Part shown: positions 12,701 through 24,035 of the stretch, one piece after another
Layout of the letters: every line of letters starts with the position of its first letter
How positions within the stretch are numbered: position 1 is the stretch's first letter
From: Salvia splendens
Lineage: Eukaryota > Streptophyta > Magnoliopsida > Lamiales > Lamiaceae
Length of the DNA stretch: 64,000 bases
Assembly (NCBI RefSeq): GCF_004379255.2
Contig: NC_056045.1
Span: 12,675,593-12,739,592, forward strand
Reading direction: 5' to 3'
Notes under the pieces: generated by a model
Seen by the model: only the letters and a program-made list of their open reading frames with translations
What the model was told of the DNA's origin: nothing
Databases searched by the model: none
Program-made: the position numbers and the translations under genes

Positions 12701-13021
12701 CTAGGCAATATGAAAGAGAGTAAATAAAACAAAGTATGAGTTTTGAAAACTAACTTGTGGCTTAAAAACTTCAAGGGTTACAGAGGGAGGAGGAAGAGAG
12801 CAATGGTCTGGAAACTCTAAGACCGGTGTGCCCTTTCTCCTTAATTTACCAGCTATTTATAGAGCTACAAAGTTAACTATTACATAATATTATATTGCAA
12901 AAGATTACAATAAATGCTACGTGCTGATCATCTTGGGAAGTGGTGGACACCTTTGATGATAACTCTTGACTTTTAGTATACTCTTGGAAAATTGTGATAA
13001 AACTTTTGTCTTTTAGTATCA
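12700..13021 (-). promoter_or_regulatory. EPRV promoter region with TATA box
   Basis: The minus strand has CTATAAATAG (plus 12853-12862) upstream of a pyrimidine-rich leader (CTCTTCCTCCTCCCTCTGTA). The same leader is present in the promoter palindrome at 50-51 kb. Upstream, CTTTTAGTAT occurs twice as a short direct repeat. The region ends abruptly at the copia sequence near 13021. Confidence 0.7.
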
Positions 13022-14697
13022 TATCATTAGAGATATAGTGCAGAGAGGAGACATAAAAGTGGTAAAGATTGCGTCAGAGAACAACCTGATAGATCCTTTT
13101 ACAAAGGCTTTGGCGGTGAAACCGTTCGAATGCCACGTTGAAGGGATGGGAGTTCTACTCATTCAAGACCTCAACTCGCTTTCAGTATAAGTGGGAGAAA
13201 TTTAGACGTGTGCACTATTTTTTTGTATACTCGAAAGCTATTTTGAGTATAAGGGGGAGATTGTTAGGGTTTTGTATACTAGAAATCACCTTTCGAGTGA
13301 TTAGATACTGTAAAACTCTACTTGTTATTTTCCAATGAATAAAACAGATTATTTTTGTCATAATGTTGTTATGTTTTACATTTAATGGTTGTTTATTGCA
13401 TATTTAAATGTATAAGAACGTAACAAAGTCTAAGTCTTTGTTCTATTAGACCGGTTGTGGGCGTCGTCCACTTTAAGGTAACACGGTCAGTTCTGAACAA
13501 AGAAAAAGAAGAATTTCACAACCCAGATAGACCTAGACTACCTATCGTGAAAGGTTGCAATGTCAGTCCGATTATTTCTAAGCCTTATTGAAATAAGATG
13601 ACGTTGGTGTGGTAGAGCACTGAATGGATCTAACAGCAAGACGAGTCTTTATGCTATCTACTGAAAGAAGAGGTCTTGATAATAATTTCTTAATCAATGT
13701 ACGTTAGAATTGAGCATACGATATTGAGTATCTACTACTTTGACTTACCAAAGGTGCGGGTTTTTCGTAACCCAACGATCCAAGTATATTGGGTAGTGGT
13801 GATCATTATCTAGCGGTGCTAGGATTGCTATTACGTTGAATCGTGCGCGAGGAGAGTCTCGTTTGATAACATCCACAAGAGGAGCTCGAAACAAGGTTTT
13901 ATTATTCGGAACCTAGCTAGTTGGAGTTTGATTACTCTATGAATAATAAATAAGAGTTTCTTGCTAAGTCGACTCTTGGAGATTAAATATGTTGATTAAT
14001 TAAGTCCATAGTAGACATTAATTAATTAATGGATGTTACTATCTTAAGCGTGGGAAATGAATTGAACGCAAATAAAGGAAACCCAGAATACTTGAAACCC
14101 GGAATACTTGTAATTTCGGATTTGTAATATTCCAATATAAGCTTATATTAAATTGTGGGTTCAATTTAATTAGTAAAAAGCTAATTGGGTGAGGCCTGAT
14201 CCAATTCTTCCTTAGATCCCTGACTGAGCCCAATTTGTGACTTAATATAAATAGGAAAATAAAGGAGACAGAAAACACTTTTTCTACAAAATAAAAAAAA
14301 ATTCGTCCCCCTCTAGAGAGAGAGTTCGAAATTTGTGCCTCCTCCGTGAGCAGTTTCTGTCTTCCATTATTCGAGTCCTAGTACGTTAGTGAGATTTGCC
14401 CACACAAATATCAGCGTATAGTCCGGGACACCAGTCAGAAGATCCGAGGACTTGTATTGAAGATCTTCACGTGGAGACGGAGCAAGCCATCATCGATTCT
14501 TGATTGAATCAACGAGGTAAATTGGCTAATTCCGTAGTAAGCATGTTTTAGGGATTTTATATGCTAAAGCATGTTTTAATTCAAGTTATGAGCATGATAC
14601 ATGTGATAATTGCGCGAATAGAATTTGTCTGAATTATCTGCTATATAGATCAAATTCATGTCATCGGTAAAATTACTGCACGCTTCCGCTGCCAACC
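13022..14697 (+). mobile_element. Ty1/copia 3' end: RNase H tail, PPT and LTR
   Basis: The frame from 13022 reads IIRDIVQRGDIKVVKIASEN, then DPFTKAL and ECHVEGMGV. This is the C-terminal end of copia RNase H. A polypurine tract AAGGGGGAGAT (13251-13261) primes plus-strand synthesis and directly precedes TGTTAGGGTTTTGTATAC, the LTR start at 13262. The LTR end near 14697 is a guess based on ...CGCTTCCGCTGCCAA. Everything upstream in the element (gag, protease, integrase, RT) is missing, and the left border cuts into the viral promoter. Confidence 0.85.
13262..14697 (+). repeat. Copia 3' LTR (about 1.4 kb)
   Basis: It begins TGTTAGGG immediately after the polypurine tract. It carries AATAAAACAG near 13337, a possible polyadenylation context. 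No partner LTR was found in the window. The right border is approximate. Confidence 0.65.
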
Positions 14698-14805
14698 CCT
14701 TCAGTTTGCTGGTGACTTGAATTTGGAGAGAATTAGATGAGGATAGCACAAGGGTTCTGAAGGCAGTTGATAGAAAGTGAGATTCGGAAAACCCCCTTTT
14801 ATACT
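14698..14805. other. Unassigned 108-bp filler between copia LTR and EPRV B
   Basis: I see no match to the copia LTR, the virus or the satellites here. It may be the true end of the LTR or filler DNA captured at a repair junction. Confidence 0.4.
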
Positions 14806-15726
14806 CAACAGAAAAGTTCGAGGAGTAGTTGAAGTATATTGGGCCATTACAAATATTAGTTTGGACCATGGCTAAGATAGAAGTTTGATATTTCTTAAGT
14901 CTTTTGCCTCTCAAAGCTAGGTAAATGGGTGTGTCGACTCCTATATGGACTAAAGGTTTGACAACAATTTGGGCTAGACCAAAATGGGCATACCTATGGC
15001 CTTTTTTCTATATTTTTTTTATAGAATCTTTATTGAGGAGAGGAAAGCTTTCTGACTTGCGCAAGATACTTCTAGTTTCTTCATGAGTCCTTATAGAAAA
15101 GGCAGTCCTAAAATCTATAAGACCTATTTTATAAAAACTTTCAACCTTTTCTTTAGGGATACTCCAATCTGAGTAATTAAAGGGTGCATGAATCTCATTA
15201 CTTGAAACAATATTTTTATCATATTTCTTTTCAGTTTTGGGTCTTAACAGATTTACCAATTTACTGGCCATGGACAAACAAAGGGATAAGGGTTTAAAAA
15301 GGATCTGTTTTAGTAGAAAGAAGCTGGTCGCAGGGAACACTATACGTGGAACACCTAAATTCAAGGCTTACCAACCGATTTACAAGTTTACCAATCCTGA
15401 ATTCCAACGCTTCTTTTACTAGATTCAGATCTAAAATAGTCCTCATCTATTCTGCTTTGAGTAACATGACAAGTAAACATAGAAAACCGGTTAATATAGA
15501 GTACCGCCATCGAAATGGCTCTAATACCAATTTGAATCAATCCCAGATTAATTATTCCGTTATTTGAATAAGAAATATGAATGAAGAGGTATGATGACAG
15601 GTAAATAACGTATGGAAAATCCACCGAGATCATCTTGCAGCTGGGCAAGTATATCAAAATGGTTTCCAAAACATTGAAATCCAATGATAAATCCACCGAG
15701 ATCATCTTGCAGCTAGGCAAGTATAT
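14806..15726 (-). mobile_element. EPRV fragment B: movement-protein start and leader
   Basis: This is a second copy of the fragment-A lineage. The movement-protein ATG is at 15271 (MASKLVNLLRP), and coding sequence runs to 14806 with a length change in an A-run near 15015. The leader has a mutated primer site (plus 15517-15529, GGCTCTAATACCA) and the 72-bp doubling. It overlaps fragment A in content, so it is a separate copy. Its right end is cut by the Athila LTR within the second 72-bp unit. Confidence 0.88.
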
Positions 15727-17234
15727 TGATAAGTCGTATTCTAGGCCTTAGTTACTGGTCAGTATGATGTGCATAATTGGATTATATCTGCAAAAATAGT
15801 TGCTCAAGTGTGCAGGTTGAGTGTTCTAGCCAGTAGGCAAAGCTTCGGATACTTCAGGTGAAAAAGGCGTCAGGATGATGTTATCCTGATTAGTATGCAT
15901 GCCAAAAAGGCTCGAGATGGAGAAGAAGGATAGCTGGGAAGATCAGCCGCAAGCAAGGGGGCAAAAGAGTCATTTCATATTCGAAGTCTACCCTAAAAAT
16001 CAAGGGAGGCCTCCCTATAAAAGGAAGCTACTTGGAGAGAGAAAAAAGGAATCAATTAGTGGGATAACTCCTACGCTTAGTTAGCAATCTCTCTTCGGTA
16101 GATCCCTCCTTCAGCATTATCCTTCGTAATTCTCGTTCCTCGCCACAGCCATGGTCACCTGAAGATCATCAGTTTACCGGAGTTCCATTCTCTCTTTCTA
16201 GTCAGCACGATCGTAGTTAGCAGTTCCATCGCCCGGAGTGGCAAAAACAATCTTTATTTGCTTTCTAGTTAATCTTGTTTGTTTTCTCTATGTTGGATCT
16301 TTTGCATTTCCATTATTTTGCTTACTTTGAAGTCTTAGTTGTGATCCAAACGTTTTATTGAATATGAAGTTTTTTTTCCAGCATCGGTTCATGTTTGCTT
16401 TCACTTCTTTCTGCCTAGATAGCTTAGATCTAGCTGTTACCGTAATTTCCAGTGTGGATTCGCATGTTTTAACTTCTGTAGTTAATATCTCTGAGTTTGC
16501 AAGTCTAGAAAGCTATTAGATTTTAGATCTGAATTAGTTAAGTGTGAAAACCCAGTTTACGTGATTTCTGCCACCCTACATGTTGACCAGTAAGCTTAGT
16601 TGCAGTTTCAGTGTTCGATCTTTTGATTTGAAGTTTCAATCGTAGATCTGTGTTCTTGAAGTTGTTAATCTATGTTTTTATGGTGATGAATCTGGTTTTG
16701 CCGATCTGATTTGATTTATGTTGAAGAAGACAACATCTCCATCCAAGTTTGGGACCACTCTTACTTTTTAACAACTTTTTACTTTTGTCCTAACTTTTCA
16801 GCTGTTACTTTTCAGATCTGCAGGTCTAGCCACCTAACTACCTCTTTCCCTCTGATATTCCGTTTAGTCTTTTATAGTGAACTTGTACCCTTCTACATTT
16901 ATTTCTGAAACATCATGTTCCCCACTCACACATACACAGCCGTCTGTTTAACAACTCTCCCTCCTCCTAGTCAGTAGAGTACCACTTTAATTTCCCGTCT
17001 AGGTAGAAACTCAACCCAAGCGTGGTAGCTAACCAAACCTTCCAGAATATCACCACAATCACTCCAAATAGTCACCATCCCTGTGGGATTCGACCCCTAC
17101 CTTCACTATACTACCTAGTAGAATAGGGTTGAGGAATTATTGATACCAGGATTCAGGATTAGCTGGGACTTCCATACAGATCAGTAGGATACACCCCTGC
17201 TTGAAATGACACCTGACGCAAACCTGCTCTTTCA
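15727..17234 (+). repeat. Athila 5' LTR
   Basis: It starts TGATAAGTCGTATTC and ends TTTCA two bases before the primer site, about 1508 bp. Non-coding and AT-rich. The exact 3' end is inferred from the primer site. Confidence 0.75.
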
Positions 17235-17236
17235 AA

Positions 17237-17254
17237 TGGCGCCGTTGCCGGGGA
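17237..17254 (+). promoter_or_regulatory. Primer-binding site, tRNA-Asp type
   Basis: TGGCGCCGTTGCCGGGGA is the typical primer site of Athila and related plant gypsy elements. Confidence 0.92.
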
Positions 17255-17340
17255 TAAATGGCGTTATTAACTGTTATTGTGAGTGATACTTTGGCGTATA
17301 TAATGTGCATAATTTTTCTCTTTTTCTTTCGTTTCAGTTT

Positions 17341-18111
17341 ATGAGCAGCAGCTCGGCTCCTGACCATCGGGGACCGCAAATACTCCAGCGAGGGACTATA
17401 CTCGTGACCACTCGTTCTGGCCTGTCAACAACTTTGTCTGACTTAGGTTCGAGTAGTCACGAGGAGCAATACACCATAGAAGGACCAATACCGGAAGAGA
17501 TACCAAGGATAGAGGGAAACCCGAGAAGGATGGCCGCTCAAGGAGAAGAAGATCCTGAGATCGGGATGCTGAACGCACATACCGAGGGAGAACCACCTCA
17601 AGCCATAGTTGTGACCCCAGGGCAAACTGCCTGTGATGTGAAGCCTCATGTGATCGCAATTCTGCCTACATACTGCGGGAAGAGTTACGAAGGGCCGTAT
17701 GAGTTCCTTCATGAGTTTTGTAAAATTTGTAGGGCACAAAGAAGGCCAGCAGGAGCGACTGAGGATGATTATAGACTGAAGGCCTTGCCGTTCGTACTGA
17801 AAGGGGAAGCTAAGACCTGGTTCATGCGCCTGCCTCCCGACTCCATTGAGAGTTGGGCTGATTTCAAGTCAGTCTTCCTAGGCGAGTTTTTCCCGTCATC
17901 CAAGACAAGCGCGCTGAAAAGAGAAATAACTAGTGTGAAGCAAGGGTACGATGAACCTTTGAGCGATTATTGGGCGAGGTATATGGGCCTTTTAGATGCA
18001 TGTCCCAATCATCGCATGGCGGACATTGAGATATATCATACCTTCTATGAGGGGATGAACATAACAACCAAGGACCTGGCCAATTCGTCGTCGAGAGGAA
18101 GCTTCACGTAG
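17341..18111 (+). pseudogene. Athila gag, N-terminal part
   Basis: The ATG at 17341 (MSSSSAPDHRG) is the first good start after the primer site. The retrotransposon gag domain is clear: LPTYCGKSYEGPYEFLHEF, ALPFVLKGEAKTWFMRLP, SWADFKSVFLGEFFPSS, PLSDYWARYMGLLDACP. Gag packages element RNA in the cytoplasm. A stop at 18109-18111 (after RGSFT) interrupts the domain, and similar sequence continues (LRVSEAKRVLRKLQSAKKEY) with a further stop at 18301. Confidence 0.88.
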
Positions 18112-18935
18112 CTACGGGTCAGCGAAGCGAAGAGGGTCCTAAGGAAACTACAGAGTGCGAAGAAGGAGTATGACCATTCAAGGGATGGATACAACCGAGA
18201 AAGGGTTGCAAGTGCCTCGTCTACTGACCAGGAGCAGAAGCTTGAACAGAGGATGGATTTGAAGATGGATGAGTTGAAGAAGTCACTCCTCAGCGCAATC
18301 TAGAAGAATACACCGCCGACTTCCCCAGTTGGGAACTACAAGGGTGCAGAACAGGGAAACCAAGAACCGAGCTATGATCAGCCAAACGACTCAGTCAGTA
18401 TGGAGCAAGCTAATGCTGCCGGGTATTTTAACTCAAATGGGAATTGGATCCAGGGGAGACAACAGGACGCACCATGGAGGGATCACCCAAATTTTCGATG
18501 GGGAGATGGGAACCAAAATCAAAACCAAGGTCAAGGTCAGAACCAATATAACCCCCACTCGAACCAAAACCCCAACCGCCAGCAAACCCGGACCACCAGT
18601 TCAACTGGTCAGGAAGGAACCAACAATCCCAAAACCAAAACCCACAACACTAAAGCCCAAACCCTGTTTACATACCACCCCACCAGAGAAACTTCCAAAA
18701 TTACCAAAATCAGTCGAATCAAGCACCCCAACACCATCAGAACCAAAATCATTTCCAAAACCAGAACCAGAACCAATATCACCAAGACCAGTATAACCCT
18801 CCTGGCCAGTATAACCAATACCCACCTAACCAGAGCCAGCAAAACTTCCAAAATTTCCTGCCCAACCAAAGTTCCCAGTATAACCAACACCAGGGCCCAA
18901 ATCAGTCACAATACTCCAACAGGACCAGACGATCC
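18112..18935 (+). pseudogene. Athila gag tail, Asn/Gln-rich and frameshifted
   Basis: After the gag stop the sequence stays Athila-like. From 18400 one frame reads AAGYFNSNGNWIQGRQQD then NQNQNQGQGQNQYNP, an Asn/Gln-rich linker built of AACCAAAACC-type repeats. Frames shift repeatedly between 18600 and 18935. Spurious open frames on both strands come from this low-complexity DNA. Confidence 0.7.
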
Positions 18936-19412
18936 ATGGAGGACATGATGAGAGAATTGCTCGCATCGCAGCAGGGTATCAAGGGCGAGTTGCAATCCCA
19001 CAACGAAGTAGTGCAGGGGATGCAAAATGCCCAGAAGGAACATAAAGCGAACATGGATATGATGAATAGGCAGTTGGCCCAGCTGGCCAGTTCGGTGGGT
19101 GATTTGAAAGGAAATGCAGGGACACTCCCGTCTATGGTCCAAATACCCGAAAAGGCGAATGTGAGTAAGGTTACATTGAGGTCAGGAACTACTTATGATG
19201 GACCTCGACCGAAACAACCAAGTGGAGAGACGAGCGGAACGAAGATAGAGGGCGACACCATCTCAGTGGAAGAGCTTAATAGATCCATACCTCGGATGCA
19301 GGACCCATTTTTCTTAGGGAAGACACCATGTAGAGGAGGTGAACCCGAGAATGTACTGGTCAGGAAGGAACCCCATCAAGAGGTAGAATCCAGAACGGGG
19401 GCTCAGTTCTAG
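18936..19412 (+). pseudogene. Athila gag C-terminal region
   Basis: The 158-codon open frame contains a coiled-coil-like stretch (QLAQLASSVGDLKGNAGTLPS) and VSKVTLRSGTTYDGP, which is typical of Athila between gag and protease. It ends at a stop (19410-19412) a few bases before the protease frame, which continues as NLPKEDSKG. A nonsense change therefore separates parts of one polyprotein. Confidence 0.8.
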
Positions 19413-19415
19413 AAT

Positions 19416-19943
19416 TTGCCCAAGGAAGATTCCAAGGGGGTTGCTGAGGGACCGGTAGAGGAGAGAAAGGGGGAGAAACCATTCCCTTTCCGCTTTGTTA
19501 CAAAAAGAAAGAAAGAGAACCCGGTGGATTACTTGTCAATTTTTGAGAAATTGGATGTCACCATACCATTCCTCCAAGCCGTGAAGCTACCCCCTCTTGG
19601 GAAATTCATTAAGGAGTTCATAGGCGGGAAAGCCCAGGAGGATGGGAAGATCATGGTGGAAGGGATAGCGTCAGCGATTGTGCAGGAAAAACTACCACCC
19701 AAGAGAGCCGACCCAGGTATGTTCACTCTACCCATAACTGTAGGAGATGTAAAAGTCGAGCATGCAATGTGTGACCTGGGGGCATCTATAAATGTTATGC
19801 CATTGTCAATCTATAACCGATTGAAGGGAGTTATATTGTCGAGTACTAGGGTGTTGATCCAACTGGCTGATAGGTCATGCATAAGTCCTGAGGGTGTTTT
19901 AGAGAATGTGTTGGTTAGAGTGCATGATTTTACCTACCCTGCT
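19416..19943 (+). pseudogene. Athila aspartic protease, truncated by virus sequence
   Basis: The frame contains PFPFRFVTKRKKENPVDYL and the retropepsin region MCDLGASINVMPLSIYNRL, where DLGAS occupies the D-[ST]-G active-site position. It ends at VRVHDFTYPA. The following stop lies at the junction with minus-strand caulimovirid sequence, with a shared TGCT at about 19940. RT should follow in an intact element. Confidence 0.88.
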
Positions 19944-21115
19944 TAGTTTGGAAAAGTTTCATTTTTGGAGTAGAAATAACTAACCCATTTCTCTCAATGG
20001 TTTTTAGGAAAATTCCTAAATGTTTTATATGTTGGTCAAGATCTTGGGAAAAGATCAGAACATCATCTATGTAGACGATGCTAAATTGACTTGAGGATTT
20101 AAGATATCATTCATGATTTTTTGAAATTCCGAAGGAGCATTTTTGAGACCGAAAGGCATTACATTCCACTCATAATGTCCAAAGGGAACTGTGAAGGCTG
20201 TCTTATATCTATCCTTCTCAGCAATTTGAATCTGCCAAAATCCAGATTTAAGATTGAATTTGGAGAATATTTTTGCATTGTAAAGCCTGTTTATCAGATC
20301 TCTTTTATTAGGAATTGGATGCCTAATCCATTGTAAAACATTATTAAGGGGTTTATAATTAATAACAAGTCTTGGGGTTCCTCTTAGTACTTCTGCCTGT
20401 TTCATGACATAGAAAGCAGAACAGCTCCAAGGAGAATTTGAGGGTCTAATAAGTTTCTTATCTAGTAAGTCTTTAACTTCTTTTTTACAAACTTCAAGAA
20501 GTTCTTGATTCAATTGAATGGGTCTTGACTTCGTAGGAATTTTACTTTCGTGGAAATCTTCTTCATAAGGTAAAATAATCACATGATGCTTTCTTTCCCA
20601 GAAAGCATTAGGGACTTCATTACAAACTCTTTTGATAAAACTATTTTCTATTTCTTTAATTTTTGAAACAAATCTAGGAATTTTGAGTTGCTCATCAATT
20701 TTTTGGAAAGGAATTTCTTCTTTAAGATAATTTATTTGTTTTTGTTTTTGGGTTATCTTATTGATTTGTCTAAAGATAGAACTTTTCTGAAGGTTAAGGA
20801 TTTCTTGTTTCTAAATTGGGGAGATGAAATTAAATTTTAATTTTCTTCCTTGGATATTGGTAGTAATGCCACTATCATCGACACTAAAAGGATAGATTTG
20901 AGTTAGGAAAGGTGTTCCTAGAATCATATTGTAAGTGATATCTTCAACAATTGTAAAAATGTTTTTGAAACAATAACCATCATTACATATATGGGCTTTG
21001 GATAGTTTGTATCTGATTCTTAAAGGGTTATTATTGGCTGTATAAAGTTTTTCTTTTGTTTTGTCACAATACTTAGTCGGAACAATTCCTTCTCTGATTA
21101 TGTTATGATCAGCTC
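19944..21115 (-). pseudogene. EPRV fragment C: protease C-terminus and reverse transcriptase
   Basis: On the minus strand the fragment runs from just after the protease active site (21115) through the RT palm (RPSNSPWSCSAFYVMKQAE, FSKFNLKSGFWQIQIAEKD, FGLKNAPSEF). It reaches the YIDD box near 20070-20082 and a short stretch beyond. The longest open part is 20067-20582. A one-base length change just before YIDD and an in-frame stop near 20813 break it. It resembles the RT at 45-46 kb but is diverged. It is bordered by Athila on one side and the LINE on the other. Confidence 0.88.
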
Positions 21116-21590
21116 TAATAAAAATGGTCAGATCTGGATTTTTGCAGCGGTGGGCTTTGAGGTGGATGAGTGGGATGATTCTGAGCAGGTTTTACACGCC
21201 CGATATGTGACGCCTACCTTGCCTGTCCCGTTCTTCGTCTCGGTGGCATATGGAAAATGTTTTAGGGAAGGAAGACTGGAAATGTGGGATAAACTCTGGG
21301 ATCTTGCTGCGAGGCTGGATGGATTGCCTTGGCTGGTTGTGGGCGACTTTAACACTTTTGTCTCCGAGGACGAAAGGCAAGGGGGGTGTGCGAAAGAGGA
21401 CTAGAGAGATGTTGGTTTTGCCGAGGCTATATGTGACTGCCAGCTTCTGGATATAGGGGCTGATGGTCCCAAGTTCACGTGGGCACGAGGGGACATTTTT
21501 GAGAGATTGGACAGAGTCTTGCTCGGTGAGGGCTGGGCGAACTTGTTCGAATCCACCAGAGTAACAATCTGCCCAGAATATTGTCTGATC
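21116..21590 (+). pseudogene. LINE endonuclease, C-terminal half
   Basis: The exonuclease-endonuclease-phosphatase fold motif GDFNTFVSEDE is visible, then DCQLLDIGADGPKFTWARG. Two small length changes around 21390-21420 shift the frame and shift it back. The N-terminal catalytic part (the WNARG and IIEP region of the sister LINE) is absent. In an intact element this domain nicks target DNA. Confidence 0.85.
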
Positions 21591-24035
21591 ATTGTACTTT
21601 GCTGATAAGGTGCCAACTCCCGGGGCCACGGCCTAAACCGTCTTTTCGGTTTCAAAATATGTGGGTAAGGCACCATCTATTTCTATTTGAGGTTGAGAGA
21701 TGCTGGAAGGAAGGTACAGGTACACGGGGAATGATCAACGTGCAGATTAAGCTGAGTCGGCTAAAGACTAGCTTGAGAATCTGGAATCGGGTAGTCTTCG
21801 GCAATATTTTTGAAGGGCTAAAGAAGGCGTAAGCAGAGGCTAAGGAGGCTATGGAATGTTTCGAACATAACCCGTCACCAGCCTTACGATCAGAGATGAA
21901 CAGAGCGATGACTACCTTTATCTTGAGACTTAAAATGGAAGAGGACTACTGGCGTCAGAAAGCAGCAATTAAATGGATGGCAGAAGGAGAGAGGAATACA
22001 AAGTTTTTCCATGGATGGGTGAAGCAGAAGAGAATCAAATCAAGGATCCATATGATTGAAGAAAATTATCAGATCCTCACGGAAGACATGGATATCAGAC
22101 ACTCGGCTGAAAATTTCTTCAAAAACCTGCTATCTGACGATGTCGGGTGTATTGAGGAACCGGATCTGGATATCCTTGAATCCCTACCTGCCCATGTGAA
22201 CATGGACCTGTTGGAGAGAACACCTTCAGAGGAAGAGATAAAGCAGATTGTGTTTAGCCTTAATGCTGAAGGTGCTGCAGGCCCGGATGGTTACTCTGCG
22301 TTATTCTTTCAAGCTTGCTGGGAGATTATCAAGGCTGACGTGGTTGATGCGGTGCGGGATTTCTTTGCAGGATCTCAGATTCCGAGAGGCATTGCAGCTA
22401 CCCTTATTGTGCTCATTTCGAAGAAGAAAAATCCTACAAGATGGGCTGAATTCAGGCCAATCAGCCTGTGCAACGTTATAAATAAAATAATATCCAAGCT
22501 TCTCACCTCTCGGATGGCTCCTCTCTTGCCTATGCTTACGGCCCCAAATCAGAGTGGTTTTATTAGAGGCCGGCTGATAAGTGACAATGTGCTCTTAGCG
22601 AAAGAGCTATTTCATGAACTTTGGAAGGGAGTGACGTCACCAAATATGGTTCTTAAATTGGATATGGAAAAAGCATACGATCGAGTTCAGTGGCCATTTT
22701 TACTTAAGGTTTTAAAGAAGATGGGATTTTCAAATAAGTGGGTTGGTCTGATTGAAAACTGCATCTCCCCATGCTGGTTCTCGATTCTAATTAATGGGAG
22801 TGTAGCCGGCTTCTTCAAGTCGTCGCGGAGCCTCAGACAAGGAGATCCTATCTCTCCATCTCTTTTTATTCTGGCTGCAGACTATCTTTCGAGGCTTCTT
22901 GACCGCCTCATCCTCGGGCGTAAGGAGATGGTGTACCAGACAACAAGGTACACCATGGGGTGTCTCATTTGGCATATGCGGATGATATTATTATCTTCTC
23001 GCATGCTCAGAGTTCGACAGTGTTAGAACTGGTGGAATGCCTACAATCCTATAAGAAGGTCTCGGGTCAGAAGGTAAATGTGGAGAAGAGTTGCTTCTAC
23101 CTTGACAAAAAATATCATTCGTGGGCGAGAGATGTTGAAGAAGCTAGTGGATTCAAGCAAGGGGATCTCCCCTTTCAATACCTTGGAGTGCCTATTTTTC
23201 GGGGGCATAAGAAGATGAGTTTATTCATGTTCCTTCGGGATAAGATTTCAGCAAGGATCCATAGTTGGGGCCATAGACACCTTTCTTTTGGTGGGCGGCT
23301 TACTTTGATTAAAAGTGTCCTTGGGGCCTTACCTATTCATATTTTTCAGGTTTTGGATCCTACCAAGGGAGCCTTAAGGCAGATTGAGCAGGTATTGGCC
23401 CGGTTTTTGTGGGGATCTTGCAACACCTCAAGGAAAACGCATTGGGTTAAATGGCAGCAGGTGTGTCTGCCGATAGAGGAGGGCGGTGTGGGGATTCGAG
23501 GCTTGGCGGATGTGATAGAGGCGTTTAGCATTAAGTTATGGTGGAGATTCCGCGAGCAGGGGGCCTTTGGGCTCGTTATATGTACCAGAAATACTGTTCT
23601 ATCTCATTCCCTTTGATGACCTATCGATCAAATCGGTTCAGCCCGATGTGGAGACGGTTGTTTAAGGTGGGAAGCTTATGCCGGGAACAGGTTAGATGGG
23701 TACTTGGGAATGGGGACATCAACTTTTGGCATGATACGTGGGTGATGAATACACCCCTTGCGGATCTGTGCAACCTAGGCTCGGACAACCTGAAGTTAAA
23801 GATCAATGAATTATGGCTGGGTGAGCAGTGGAATGAGAGAGAGCTGTGGTTACTGGCAGAAAGGACGGGACTGCCGGAGGAGATCGTTGAGAAGATTCTA
23901 CAAATCCCTTTTGATAGAGGGGGCAGAGACAAAGGAAGATGGAAGTTAACCAGAAATGGGGAATTTACTGTAGCGTCTGCATGGAATCTTGTGCGGAACA
24001 GAGGTGGAAAACGAGTGATTTATGAGCTGGTCTAG
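21590..24035 (+). pseudogene. LINE reverse transcriptase with C-terminal zinc-binding region
   Basis: Three overlapping open pieces (21851-23026, 22960-23616, 23538-24035) make up the RT. Visible motifs are [64 protein letters not shown] and [10 protein letters not shown] (about 22966-22995), which holds the catalytic YADD. FQYLGVPIFRG and LSFGGRLTLIKSVLGALPIH follow. Frames shift near 22945 and 23575. The enzyme would carry out target-primed reverse transcription. This copy is inactive. Confidence 0.92.

Larger units (their letters stand above)
8858..13021 (-). mobile_element. Endogenous caulimovirid (EPRV) fragment A
   Basis: On the minus strand the order is promoter and leader (12204-13021), movement protein (10440-12203), then coat protein with zinc knuckle (8860-10440). 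This is the 5' half of a pararetrovirus ORF1, similar in order to the better copy at 43-50 kb but clearly diverged from it. The left edge joins the T/G satellite. The right edge joins a copia 3' end. Protease, RT and RNase H are absent. Frameshifts and an internal duplication show it cannot encode an intact polyprotein. Confidence 0.9.
15727..19943 (+). mobile_element. Athila-type Ty3/gypsy element, 5' half
   Basis: The order is LTR (15727-17234), tRNA-Asp primer site (17237-17254), gag (17341-18111 plus a broken tail) and protease (19416-19943). The element stops inside the protease C-terminus, where viral RT sequence begins. RT, RNase H, integrase and the 3' LTR are absent. No target duplication can be seen because one end is lost. 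Confidence 0.9.

Noticed and set aside
18329..18948. Overlapping Thr/Lys/Pro-rich open frames in Athila
   Set aside because: They are shifted frames of the Asn/Gln-rich linker repeat. The Gln/Asn frame is the one matching Athila gag.
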